NCBI GenBank assembly: GCA_963675425.1
Contig: OY776214.1
Location: forward strand, 3,968,001-4,032,000
Direction of reading: 5' to 3'
Length of the DNA: 64,000 nucleotides
From: Sporobacter sp963675425
Lineage (GTDB): Bacteria > Bacillota > Clostridia > Oscillospirales > Oscillospiraceae
Under the pieces are notes generated by a model. That model saw only the letters and a program-made list of their open reading frames with translations. It was not told where the DNA came from and searched no databases. How positions within the stretch are numbered: the first letter of the stretch is position 1; each line of letters opens with the position of its first letter. Below are positions 49,812 through 58,385 of the stretch, piece after piece. A program made the position numbers and the translations under genes.

Positions 49812-51065
49812 ATGGAAAAAAACCTCGGTATTTATGTTCATATTCCCTTTTGCGTAGGTAAATGCGCCTACTGCGATTTTTACTCTTTATCGGGACATGA
49901 AAAGCTCATGCCCACGTATCAACACGCCCTTTTGCACCATATCAAAGAATATGCGCCGCAGCTCGACGCATATCTGGCGGACACCGTTTACTTTGGCGGC
50001 GGGACGCCCAGCTATTACGGCCCAGACCGTCTGATCAGCATTTTCAACGCGCTGAAAAAGTATGGCCATGTACTGCTTGACGCGGAAGTAACTGCCGAGG
50101 TCAACCCCGAAAGCATCACCAAAGCCGACCTTATGCGGCTGCGCCGCGCCGGCTTCAACAGGCTGTCCATCGGTGTGCAGTGCGCCGACGATGCGATCCT
50201 AAAAAGTCTGGGGCGAAAGCACACGTTTCAGGACGCCGAAGAAGCCGTCTTAAACGCCCGCGAGGCGGGCTTTAAAAACATCAGTATCGACCTCATATTC
50301 GGGCTGCCCTCCCAGACGCGGGACGGTTGGGCCGACTCGCTCGGCCGCGCCGCCGCGCTTAAAACAGAGCACATTTCCTGCTACGGGCTCAAGGTTGACG
50401 AGGGCTCCCAACTATACATATACAAGGATTCTCCGTTCATGCCAGACGACGACGCGCAGGCGGATATGTACCTGTATACCATAGAAACGCTCAGCCGATT
50501 TGGTTTCCGGCAGTATGAGATTTCAAACTTTGCCCGCCGCGGTTATGAATCGAAGCACAACCTGAAATACTGGATGGGTGAGGAATATCTGGGCTTTGGC
50601 GCTGCGGCGCACTCCTATATCGGCGGCAAACGTTTCAATTATATTGCCGATCTCGAAAAATACAGTGAAAATGTAATAGCCGGCAAAAATATCGTCGACC
50701 TGAGTGAAGAGATCACCAATTTTGAACGCGCGAGTGAATATCTGATGCTTCGGCTGCGAACAACACACGGCATTTCCGAGGAGGAATACTACGATATATA
50801 CCCCTGCAGCATGGAACGCGCCATTGACCTGTTCCGCTTTTATGAATCACAGGGCTGGGCCGTATTCTCCGGCGGCCGATGGAGCTTCACGCCGGAGGGC
50901 TTTCTACTGTCCAACACTCTCATCGGAGAGATTCTTGAAACGCAGACAAAGAAGCGCTCGGAAATGACTCGTCCCTGGGAAAACCCGGAGGACGCCGCGT
51001 ACCGGACCCAACTGACGCTGTTTGAGCGCAAACCTCAGGAAGTCCAGCTTTTTCGCGGTATTTAG
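49812..51065 (+). CDS. hemW: HemW-like radical SAM haem chaperone
   Basis: The 417-aa protein has the radical-SAM site PFCVGKCAYCDFYS (Cx3Cx2C) near residue 15, VYFGGGTPSYYG near 60, IDLIFGLPSQT near 155 and the C-terminal HemW-like domain. The family delivers haem or acts as a radical-SAM enzyme distinct from HemN. It starts 59 bp after the kinase-like gene. Confidence 0.9.
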   Translation: MEKNLGIYVHIPFCVGKCAYCDFYSLSGHEKLMPTYQHALLHHIKEYAPQLDAYLADTVYFGGGTPSYYGPDRLISIFNALKKYGHVLLDAEVTAEVNPESITKADLMRLRRAGFNRLSIGVQCADDAILKSLGRKHTFQDAEEAVLNAREAGFKNISIDLIFGLPSQTRDGWADSLGRAAALKTEHISCYGLKVDEGSQLYIYKDSPFMPDDDAQADMYLYTIETLSRFGFRQYEISNFARRGYESKHNLKYWMGEEYLGFGAAAHSYIGGKRFNYIADLEKYSENVIAGKNIVDLSEEITNFERASEYLMLRLRTTHGISEEEYYDIYPCSMERAIDLFRFYESQGWAVFSGGRWSFTPEGFLLSNTLIGEILETQTKKRSEMTRPWENPEDAAYRTQLTLFERKPQEVQLFRGI

Positions 51066-51206
51066 TGGATACGGGTACCGCTGTTAAAAATGGTTACAGG
51101 GCTTGTAGCAATATGTAACAAAAAAACGATTGAATATTTCACATATTTGAAATAAAATCAATTTGGGGCTGGAGCATCTGGGCTGTTATTACCCAATGCC
51201 TCCGGC

Positions 51207-53111
51207 GTGGGATATAAAACTTTTCAGCGCACTTTGATGAAGGATGGGATTCTTATTAATAATAAAAAGGCTAACGGAAAACACACAAAAACGTCCAGTA
51301 AATTAAAACCGCCTATGAAGGCTGTCCTCATTGCAGGCATAGTCGTAGTTGTTCTGGCTGCCAGCTTTATAGCGACCGGCTTTTACGTGAAGGGCGTTGA
51401 CACAGTTTTCCCAAACGTTTCAATCGGTGATACGCCACTGGCCGGCATGACGGCCGAGGAAGCGCGCCTGGCGCTTATCGACGCCGGTTATGAAGACAGC
51501 ACAAAAAACGTGGCTGTTTCGGTAAACTTCCCTGACGATAGTCTGATGACGATCTCCGGTGAGGAATCGGGTGTTCGGCTCTTATCCGGCACAGCGGCTG
51601 AGACCGCCTATAATTACGGCAAAGACGGCTCTTTCTTTAAAAACGAGTTCAGCTATATAAAGAGCCTGTTTTCACAGGTCGATCTGTCCGAAAGCGGCAC
51701 AGCCGCCATAAACGAGGAACGCGTACGCGCCATCGTGACCGAATACGCCGACGCATTCAACGAAAAATCCATGCAGGACGCATACACGATCAAGTCCGAC
51801 AGCATTGAAATCGTCAAGGGCAGCAACGGCATGATGGCCGATGCGGACGAGCTGTACGATCTCGTCGTGACGGCGTTTGACCAGTCGGCTACCGATAACA
51901 ACCCCGTAACCATTGATTACGTTATGACGAACACCGGTGAAGAGCTGGATCTGGAGAGCCTTTACGATCTGATCTACGTTGAACCTGTCAGCGCCGTTTA
52001 TGACGAGGCAACCTATGACACCACTCAGAGCGTAACGGGCATCAGCTTTGACGTGGATGCGGCTCAAAGGGCATTTGACACGGCAGCTGTCGGACAGACG
52101 GTAACCATCCCGCTCATTTACACGGAACCGGAAATAACAACCGGCGCTCTGGAAGAACTGTTGTTCCGCGATATTCTGTCCGAGCGCAAAACGTATGTCG
52201 CGGGGACAAGCAGCCGCCGGAACAATGTCAAGCTGGCGGCCGCCGCCATTAACGGCAAGGTCCTCAATCCCGGCGAGGAGTTTTCCTACAATGAGACCGT
52301 CGGCAAACGCACGGCTGAAAAGGGCTATCAGTCAGCCGGAGCTTACGTCAGTGGTCAAGTCGTGCAGGAGATCGGCGGCGGGATATGCCAGGTATCCTCA
52401 ACGCTGTATACCTGCGTCCTGTTCGCGGATCTTGAGGTCGTCGAGCGCTCCAACCACATGTTCATCGTCTCCTACCTGCCGCTCGGTTACGACGCGACGG
52501 TTAACTGGGGCACGGTCGATTTCAAGTTCAAAAACAATACCGACTACCCGATTCGTATCGAAACAATTGATGAAGACGGCTATCTTACCGTCAAACTGCA
52601 TGGCACTAAGACGAATACTAATTACATAGATGTCCAGTATGTCGTTCTCAGCACAACGCCCTATGAGACGATTAAGAAGGAGGACGAATCGATTGCGCCG
52701 GGTACGACTAAAAACCAGACGGACGGTCACACCGGCTATGTAGTGGAAACCTATAAATATATCTATGACGAAAATGACGAGCTGATATCGAAGACGTTCA
52801 TCGCGCGCAGTCCCTACCGCAAACAGGACAAGGTCGTGCTCGTGCCGCCCGGGACACTGACGCCGGCATCGCCGTCCCCCGCTCCGAGCGCCTCGCCCTC
52901 GGAATCCCCAAGCGCTTCGCCATCAACATCGCCTAGCCCCTCGCCAAGCCCCTCGCCAAGCGCTTCGCCATCGGAATCCCCAAGCGCTTCACCGTCAACA
53001 TCGCCGAGTCCCCCGCCAAGCGCTTCGCCGTCGCCCAGCCCGTCGGCCTCACCCACGCCGTCGCCGAGTGAATCACCCACACCCTCGCCCGACACATCGT
53101 CGTCGATTTAA
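51207..53111 (+). CDS. VanW-family protein with PG-binding-4 domains and a Pro/Ser tail
   Basis: The 634-aa product has a cytoplasmic basic segment and one transmembrane helix (VLIAGIVVVVLAASFIATGF, near residue 45). Two YoaR-like domains (PF12229-type) span about 65-330. A VanW domain follows from about 340 (NVKLAAAAINGKVLNPGEEF; EIGGGICQVSSTLY; RSNHMFIVSYLP). The last 85 residues are SPSPSASPS-type low complexity, probably a wall-spanning stretch. No good ribosome site precedes the GTG at 51207; ATG 51237 is an equal alternative. Confidence 0.85.
   Translation: MGYKTFQRTLMKDGILINNKKANGKHTKTSSKLKPPMKAVLIAGIVVVVLAASFIATGFYVKGVDTVFPNVSIGDTPLAGMTAEEARLALIDAGYEDSTKNVAVSVNFPDDSLMTISGEESGVRLLSGTAAETAYNYGKDGSFFKNEFSYIKSLFSQVDLSESGTAAINEERVRAIVTEYADAFNEKSMQDAYTIKSDSIEIVKGSNGMMADADELYDLVVTAFDQSATDNNPVTIDYVMTNTGEELDLESLYDLIYVEPVSAVYDEATYDTTQSVTGISFDVDAAQRAFDTAAVGQTVTIPLIYTEPEITTGALEELLFRDILSERKTYVAGTSSRRNNVKLAAAAINGKVLNPGEEFSYNETVGKRTAEKGYQSAGAYVSGQVVQEIGGGICQVSSTLYTCVLFADLEVVERSNHMFIVSYLPLGYDATVNWGTVDFKFKNNTDYPIRIETIDEDGYLTVKLHGTKTNTNYIDVQYVVLSTTPYETIKKEDESIAPGTTKNQTDGHTGYVVETYKYIYDENDELISKTFIARSPYRKQDKVVLVPPGTLTPASPSPAPSASPSESPSASPSTSPSPSPSPSPSASPSESPSASPSTSPSPPPSASPSPSPSASPTPSPSESPTPSPDTSSSI
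52856..53100 (+). repeat. Low-complexity Pro/Ser coding repeat
   Basis: Imperfect 6- to 30-bp repeats of TCGCCAAGCGCTTCGCCATC-like sequence encode about 80 residues of S, P, A, T and E at the C-terminus of the VanW protein. Confidence 0.8.
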
Positions 53112-53119
53112 TAAAATGA

Positions 53120-53142
53120 GCGTGCCGGCCTGCCCGGCACGC
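53120..53142. terminator. Terminator hairpin, left copy flanking element B
   Basis: A 10-bp stem GCGTGCCGG.../...CCGGCACGC lies 8 bp after the VanW stop. It is repeated at 53365-53386 with one base less in the loop. Confidence 0.75.
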
Positions 53143-53364
53143 CAGATTGTCGAAAAAGCCGCTTCCGCGGCTTTTTCGACAAATAAAAAGTTCTCGCACT
53201 GAAGCGCTCGCAAAGTAATGCTTTTCGGAAGTGAATGCCTCAAAGCATTTGAAATCAAATAATTTTCGCCGATGAGACCAGACAACTCGCCATCACCGAC
53301 GAAAATTAAATCGCTCTGCGATTGGACGTACAGACGAAGGATAGAAGATTTTTTAACAAACTGT
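53143..53364. repeat. 222-bp family structured repeat element, copy B
   Basis: This 222-bp insert starts CAGATTGTCGAAAAAGCCGC. It contains a perfect 16-bp left-end hairpin, the same internal block as copy A (GCTCGCAAAGTAATGCTTTT; CGCCGATGAGACCAGACAAC; AAATCGC...GCGATTGGACG), and a degenerate right end. It is bounded by two near-identical hairpins different from those of copy A. It is non-coding. Confidence 0.75.
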
Positions 53365-53386
53365 GCGTGCCGGCTGCCCGGCACGC
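53365..53386. terminator. Terminator hairpin, right copy flanking element B
   Basis: Near-exact duplicate of 53120-53142 (one base shorter), followed by TTTATTAATT. Confidence 0.75.
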
Positions 53387-53410
53387 TTTATTAATTAAAG
53401 GAGACTGATT

Positions 53411-54094
53411 ATGTTTTATACGCCGGAAAAAAACGACCACGGCCTCCCCCGCCCGCCCTTTAAATCCTGCGTCGTCCCCCGCCCCATTGGATGGCTCTCG
53501 ACAATGAGCCTGGACGGCACAGCCAACCTCGCGCCCTATTCACAGTTCACGAACTTGACCTTTGAGCCGCCGTACGTACTTGTATCCATCAATCAGGGCC
53601 GTTTACAAAATCGCAAGGACACGACGGTCAACATTGAGCAAACCGGTGACTTTGTCTACAACATGGCCACGTTTGCGCTGCGCGATGCGCTGAATATCAC
53701 GGCGGCCGAATTCCCGCCGGAGATCGACGAGTTTGAAATAGCCGGACTGACAAAAGCCCCCTGCCGGATTGTCAAGCCGTTTCGCGTCGCCGAGTCGCCG
53801 GTTTCAATGGAATGCGTCTATGTCCAGACACTCCGGCTGCCTGGAGAAGGGCTTGTCGGCACTGCAGATATCATCATCGGCAAGGTCGTCGGCATTCACA
53901 TCGACGATACGTTTATCCTGCCGGACGGCAAGCTGGATATTCTTAAAATGCGGCCGCTGGCACGCCTCGGTTACAGCGACTACACGACGGTTGAAAGTCT
54001 GTTTGAAATGAACCCGTCCAAGCTGGCGGGAGACCGCGACGACATCGCCACAGGTCTCGAGGGCGATGCCGGAAAAATGAAAAAGCTGCATTGA
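53411..54094 (+). CDS. Flavin-reductase-like FMN-binding protein
   Basis: The 227-aa product has the split-barrel FMN pattern: CVVPRPIGWLSTMS near residue 21, NLAPYSQFTNLTFEPPYVLV near 40, KDTTVNIEQTGDFVYNM near 70, and a C-terminal PLARLGYSDYTTVE. Such proteins reduce flavin or act as reductase partners. AAAGGAGACTGATT precedes the ATG. It follows element B. Confidence 0.88.
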   Translation: MFYTPEKNDHGLPRPPFKSCVVPRPIGWLSTMSLDGTANLAPYSQFTNLTFEPPYVLVSINQGRLQNRKDTTVNIEQTGDFVYNMATFALRDALNITAAEFPPEIDEFEIAGLTKAPCRIVKPFRVAESPVSMECVYVQTLRLPGEGLVGTADIIIGKVVGIHIDDTFILPDGKLDILKMRPLARLGYSDYTTVESLFEMNPSKLAGDRDDIATGLEGDAGKMKKLH

Positions 54095-54190
54095 ACGCGC
54101 CAGATTGAAGCGAGCTTCAACGCCTGAGAAATGACTTGTCAGGCGTTAATTTGCAGCTAATAACCCCCCCATCTTTTGACATCTTTCGGT

Positions 54191-54219
54191 TTGACCGGAC
54201 ATGGTATATCTGATATACT
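54191..54219 (+). promoter_or_regulatory. Sigma-A promoter of mntP
   Basis: TTGACC (54191-54196) and TATACT (54214-54219) with 17-nt spacing lie about 60 bp upstream of mntP. I see no yybP-ykoY type manganese riboswitch in the short leader. Confidence 0.65.
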
Positions 54220-54280
54220 GCCTTAAGCTTGCCCGCCGTCCGGCGGCGGAACAACTGATCATAAGAGAAGAGGTTTTTGA

Positions 54281-54859
54281 ATGAGCGTTGCCGAACTGCT
54301 GCTCATAGCTCTGGGCCTGTCGATGGACGCCTTCGCCGCCGCCATCTGTAAGGGACTGTCTGTTAAGAGACTGACCGCCTTAAACGCCGTCACCGTTGGG
54401 GCCTGGTTTGGCGGATTTCAGGCGCTCATGCCGCTCATTGGTTATTTCCTTGGCCGGCAGCTGGCCGGTTTCATTGAAACCTTTTCGCATCTAATTGCCT
54501 TTATACTGCTGGCAGCTATCGGCATCCATATGCTCCGGGAGGCTTTCATCAATAAAAAAGGCGGGCAGGAAACCTCCGCCGATAACGACTGTTCCCTGTC
54601 CGTCAAATCGATGTTACCAATGGCCATCGCGACCAGCATCGACGCGCTGGCCGTTGGCGTCACGTTCGCGTTTTTGGGTGTTCATATTCTCCCCGCTGTC
54701 TTAACGATTGGCCTGATGACATTTGTCCTGTCCATCTTTGGCGCGGGGCTAGGCCGGGTATTCGGGGCGAAATATGAATTTGCCGCCGAAGTATTCGGCG
54801 GCGTCATTCTGTGCTTGCTGGGTGTAAAAGTCCTTCTGGAGCATTTGGGGATTCTCTAA
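54281..54859 (+). CDS. mntP: Manganese efflux pump MntP
   Basis: The 192-aa protein has six helices and the two family repeats with conserved Asp (IALGLSMDAFAAAICKGL near residue 10; MAIATSIDALAVGVTFA near 113). It exports Mn2+ across the cytoplasmic membrane. It is convergent with the DUF3810 gene, the two frames overlapping by 4 bp (54856-54859), which leaves no room for a terminator between them. Confidence 0.93.
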   Translation: MSVAELLLIALGLSMDAFAAAICKGLSVKRLTALNAVTVGAWFGGFQALMPLIGYFLGRQLAGFIETFSHLIAFILLAAIGIHMLREAFINKKGGQETSADNDCSLSVKSMLPMAIATSIDALAVGVTFAFLGVHILPAVLTIGLMTFVLSIFGAGLGRVFGAKYEFAAEVFGGVILCLLGVKVLLEHLGIL

Positions 54860-55995
54860 ACCGCTTCCCGTGCGTCATACCATGTGACAAGCAGGTCCAC
54901 GCAGTCGCCATAGGAGCTCACGCCGAGTTCTTCCCCGTTGCTTTTCAAATACGTGTCATACACGGCTGTCACCGCTTCGGTGGCGGCCGTTTTATTTCTG
55001 GTCCAATACTCGTTATTGTCGGCCCAATCCTGACGTACGCTGTCGCTGAGCTTGTTAAGGATATCCTGCGCCGCACCGGGATCAGCTTCGCTCAGTGCGC
55101 CTGATAAATACATCAGCCCGCTTAAGTAGCCTGAATATTCGTACGTCGTTATATTGGACGTCACGCATGCGGCAATCCCGGAAAAATTGGCTTCATCCTC
55201 GGAATGGACGCCTCGCTGGTGGGCCATCTCATGCGCAATCGTAAACGGCACAAGGCACGCCGGCGCATCGACATTGATATTGGTCTCGCCCGTGATTGCA
55301 ATGTAAACGCCCGTAAAACCCGTGAGGCTCATAAGCTTAGAATAGATCATCGCCTTTGGCGGGTGATATTCCCCGCTCAGCGCCGGAAGCTCGCCGGCAA
55401 TATTTGCGTATACACCCTTAGATAGGGCAAAGGTATAGCTGCGCTCCATGGCAAAATGGCCGTCCGCGTCACGTTTGACCTGATCAGCCAGCTCGTCGGC
55501 CTTATCAGCGAACGCCTGCGTCACGCGCTCAAGCTGCAGGGCCGTGACACCGCTTGACTGAAGGCCCGTCCGCTCGGCGAGACTGGGACTTCTATAGCCG
55601 GCGCCCCACAGCCACGAGTATGCCGCAAACAGATAAGCCGCCAAAATAATAACGACAAAAACACGTCCGAAGAACGTGACCAGGCGGGCCGGTCCGCGTA
55701 TGACGAGGACAATGGTTTTAATTAAGAATATAAGGGCCCATATAATGAGCAGCGTTATAAGAACTTCCGCCAACGAGAAATACTGAAACGGGCCAAATGA
55801 CGTAACCTGCGCTGCCGCTTCCCTGTATGGAACGGCAATCGTCGTTTCGACCCAGTTAATAACGTTTTGGCTGTCTCTGTATATGTAAAACAGCGCGATC
55901 AGCGCGGTCGGCGGCACTGCAAACAGTATGTAAATCCATACATGGCCGCCGCCCCTCGTTTTACTCGCGGCTCTTTTCGCTACTTTTTGTGCCAT
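54856..55995 (-). CDS. DUF3810-family membrane metalloprotease-like protein
   Basis: The 379-aa product has three N-terminal hydrophobic segments (near residues 20-40, 72-92 and 105-130) and an extracytoplasmic domain with FTIAHEMAHQRGVHSEDEAN near 255: an HExxH zinc motif with a downstream Glu. That suggests a zincin-type peptidase, but the activity of the family is not established. The ATG at 55995 follows GGAAGGGGG; nine further codons are open upstream. Confidence 0.82.
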   Translation of the reverse strand: MAQKVAKRAASKTRGGGHVWIYILFAVPPTALIALFYIYRDSQNVINWVETTIAVPYREAAAQVTSFGPFQYFSLAEVLITLLIIWALIFLIKTIVLVIRGPARLVTFFGRVFVVIILAAYLFAAYSWLWGAGYRSPSLAERTGLQSSGVTALQLERVTQAFADKADELADQVKRDADGHFAMERSYTFALSKGVYANIAGELPALSGEYHPPKAMIYSKLMSLTGFTGVYIAITGETNINVDAPACLVPFTIAHEMAHQRGVHSEDEANFSGIAACVTSNITTYEYSGYLSGLMYLSGALSEADPGAAQDILNKLSDSVRQDWADNNEYWTRNKTAATEAVTAVYDTYLKSNGEELGVSSYGDCVDLLVTWYDAREAV

Positions 55996-56118
55996 AACGC
56001 ACCCCCTTCCGTCTCTATACACAGTATATAGTGTTTCGGCGTTTTTATCAAGTGCAAAATGATGTGGTTTTTTACATTTAGCGACAGGTTTTGCATGACT
56101 AAACCTATTGAAACCACA

Positions 56119-56149
56119 GAAAAAAAGCGCCGGCTGAACCAGCCGGCTT
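56119..56149 (-). terminator. Terminator after sigE
   Basis: On the minus strand a GCCGGCT/AGCCGGC stem (56141-56147 with 56129-56135) is followed by a T-run, 16 bp beyond the sigE stop. Confidence 0.8.
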
Positions 56150-56164
56150 TAAACTGATCATAAT

Positions 56165-56896
56165 TTAGATCTGGCGGGTGATCTCACGCCTCAAACGCAG
56201 GATGATCCGCTTTTCCAGACGGCTGATGTAAGATTGGGAAATGCCCATCAGGTCGGCGACCTCTTTTTGCGTGCGCTCCTCTATTCCACCCAGGCCAAAG
56301 CGCATTACGATGATCTCCCTCTCACGCTCCGAAAGCTTTTCGACGGCGTCGAGCAGGAGCTTTCTGTCCACATCATCCTCCATTGGGCGCATAACCATGT
56401 CGGAATCGGTACCGAGTATGTCCGACAGCAGGAGCTCGTTGCCATCCCAATCGGTATTGAGCGGCTCGTCAAACGACACCTCCGAGCGGCGGTTGCTCGT
56501 TTTACGCAGGAACATGAGGATCTCATTTTCAATACATCTGGAAGCGTACGTGGCCAGTTTAATATTTTTATTGGCGTCGTATGTATTGATGGCTTTTATG
56601 AGTCCGATCGTCCCTATGGAGATCAGGTCCTCGATATTGATGCCGGTATTTTCAAAACGTCGGGCAATATAGACAACAAGGCGCAGATTGCGCTCAATCA
56701 GCGCTTGCTTGGCCTCGTGTGAGTCATCCGTTAAAAGCGATATGTAATGCGCTTCTTCCTCGCGGGACATCGGCGGCGGCAGCGTCTCGCTGCCGCCGAT
56801 ATAAAACACACCGGCGGGCAACGTGATACCCAGCTTTTCCAGGACCCTGTACATCCGCACGGCAAGGTTAATTTTAAAGCGCAGTATTCTTCTCAT
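56165..56896 (-). CDS. sigE: Sporulation sigma factor SigE (pro-form)
   Basis: The 243-aa product is close to Bacillus SigE throughout. It has an N-terminal pro-segment of about 30 residues ahead of VFYIGGSETLPPP, region 2 RLVVYIARRFENTGINIEDL and LATYASRCIENEILMFLR, and region 4 MGISQSYISRLEKRII. SpoIIGA cleaves the pro-segment, activating mother-cell transcription. AGGAGGACATCAC precedes the ATG. It follows spoIIGA by 50 bp. Confidence 0.97.
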   Translation of the reverse strand: MRRILRFKINLAVRMYRVLEKLGITLPAGVFYIGGSETLPPPMSREEEAHYISLLTDDSHEAKQALIERNLRLVVYIARRFENTGINIEDLISIGTIGLIKAINTYDANKNIKLATYASRCIENEILMFLRKTSNRRSEVSFDEPLNTDWDGNELLLSDILGTDSDMVMRPMEDDVDRKLLLDAVEKLSEREREIIVMRFGLGGIEERTQKEVADLMGISQSYISRLEKRIILRLRREITRQI

Positions 56897-56946
56897 TGTG
56901 ATGTCCTCCTGTTTTGCCTCAGCCTTACTTAATATTCATATACTAT

Positions 56947-57798
56947 TCAGGCACCGATGAGCGCCGTATATGTACCGCTTTCTGAAACGCTATTAGGCGA
57001 CAGAGCCAGCAGCATCCCTTTCCGGGTTTTGCCGTCCACAACAATTTCGTCTGGCTTAAACGCTAAAAGTATCCCGCCGGATACGCCAACGGCGCTGTAT
57101 GGGATAAGCTGGAATCGAACCGCGCATCCGCCCGCAGCAAGCTCTTCCAGCACCTCAACCGCACCGTTCCGGCTGAGCCCGGACAACGCAGCGGCAATAT
57201 CCGATGTAAAAAGCGGCTTCAGATCGTAAACGCCGGCAATCATGACAGGGCGGCCGCTCATGGGATCAGCCAGAGCGTTACCGGTGTCCAGCAGCGCGCG
57301 TACGAGCACTTCCCTCCCGCCATGACGCACCGTTACAGGGACGATAACGCCGCCCTTATGGCGCGCCGCCCGCCTAAATACCAGCGTTAGGATAACGTAA
57401 CCAACAGTAAAGGAAACCACAAGGATCCTAAGACTCGCCGATGTAAACAGGCCGCTGTACAGGCTCCCGCCGCCTAATAGCGAAGCAGCCATCACGATGC
57501 CGCCAAACGCCATAGACACGGCAAAAAAGACGAGGATCGCCCGCACAAGCCGCGAGCTACCGCCGAACGCCGCGAGCGCTATCACTATACCGAAGGCAAT
57601 CTTTATAATCGGATGGGCCAGAAAGGCGGTAGCTGGAATTAGGGCCGCAACGGCATAGGCCCCCCCGGCAGCCGACGCGCCCAAAAGCCGCAGCCTGCTG
57701 ACCGGCGTTGCGCAAATCTTCGCCGTTACGAGAAGCATGATGTAATTGACGATGAGATTGATAATGAAAAGCGTATCGACATAGACCGTTTGAATCAT
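56947..57798 (-). CDS. spoIIGA: Sigma-E processing peptidase SpoIIGA
   Basis: The 283-aa product has five N-terminal helices beginning MIQTVYVDTLFIINLIVNYI and a C-terminal aspartic-protease-like domain with ALLDTGNALADPMSGRPV near residue 178, where Asp-Thr-Gly holds the catalytic Asp. It cleaves pro-SigE when signalled from the forespore by SpoIIR. ATG 57798 with GGGAGGCG upstream is chosen over an open extension of 27 codons. It is co-transcribed with sigE. Confidence 0.95.
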   Translation of the reverse strand: MIQTVYVDTLFIINLIVNYIMLLVTAKICATPVSRLRLLGASAAGGAYAVAALIPATAFLAHPIIKIAFGIVIALAAFGGSSRLVRAILVFFAVSMAFGGIVMAASLLGGGSLYSGLFTSASLRILVVSFTVGYVILTLVFRRAARHKGGVIVPVTVRHGGREVLVRALLDTGNALADPMSGRPVMIAGVYDLKPLFTSDIAAALSGLSRNGAVEVLEELAAGGCAVRFQLIPYSAVGVSGGILLAFKPDEIVVDGKTRKGMLLALSPNSVSESGTYTALIGA

Positions 57799-57820
57799 AA
57801 CCACGCCTCCCGATGAAGCC

Positions 57821-57854
57821 ATTATAGCCCGGCCAACTGAAAAAAAACGTCGAA
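57821..57854 (-). promoter_or_regulatory. spoIIG-like promoter with a Spo0A-box-like site
   Basis: On the minus strand a perfect TATAAT (57821-57826) is preceded, after 21 nt, by TTCGACG, whose complement CGTCGAA (57848-57854) matches the 0A box TGTCGAA at 6 of 7 positions. The long spacing recalls the Spo0A-activated spoIIG promoter of Bacillus. Confidence 0.45.
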
Positions 57855-57883
57855 GGGTCAGAACCGTTACGACGGCCAAAGCA

Positions 57884-57929
57884 CAAAAAATAGCCGGCCC
57901 CGGTTTTAACGGGGCCGGCTTATTTTTTG
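57884..57929. terminator. Terminator between the TSCPD gene and spoIIGA
   Basis: An 11-bp perfect GC stem (57892-57902 with 57910-57920) is flanked by A6 and T6, so it can act on both strands; the minus-strand TSCPD gene ends 40 bp before it. Confidence 0.85.
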
Positions 57930-57968
57930 TGCCGTCAGACGCTTAGCGTCATACGTCGTTTACAAATA

Positions 57969-58217
57969 TCAGGCGTTTAAGATGGATTCAATCGCCCGGG
58001 CCAGCTGGTCCGGACAGGAGGTATCCTTGAAGCCGCACTTGACGCCCGCCAGCTTCCTTTTTACCTCTTCGGCTTCCATGCCGGTAACGAGCCGCTTGAT
58101 TCCCAACGTATTTCCGGGACAGCCCCCGTGAAAATCAACCGACTTAATAACGCCGTCCTCAATCTCAAGATCGATCTTCTTTGAACACGTACCTTTTGTT
58201 TTATAGGTCATTTTCAT
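57969..58217 (-). CDS. TSCPD-domain protein (TIGR03905 type)
   Basis: The 82-aa product begins MKMTYKTKGTCSKKIDLEIE and has VDFHGGCPGNTLGIKRLV and DTSCPDQLARAI, the cysteine-bearing TSCPD signature also found at the C-terminus of some ribonucleotide reductases. The function is unknown; a metal or Fe-S role is possible. It starts at 58217, matching the family N-terminus. A further 64 open codons upstream overlap spoIIP and are not used. Confidence 0.85.
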   Translation of the reverse strand: MKMTYKTKGTCSKKIDLEIEDGVIKSVDFHGGCPGNTLGIKRLVTGMEAEEVKRKLAGVKCGFKDTSCPDQLARAIESILNA

Positions 58218-58385
58218 ATCCTCATACCCCGCTCCAGTCTCCAGAACTCCGTCAGCCATCTTAACATAAAGAGCCGTTATTGGCAACGGCATATCACCAG
58301 CCGGGCCGTCATATAATTTAAGCAGCAGGCTGAAAGCCGCTTCGTCACAGGCTTTAGCCTGCCAGACCCCAGGAGGTGAAGGTTT

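Noticed and set aside
54095..54280. Possible manganese (yybP-ykoY) riboswitch before mntP.
   Set aside because: The promoter lies only about 60 bp from the start, leaving no room for the aptamer.
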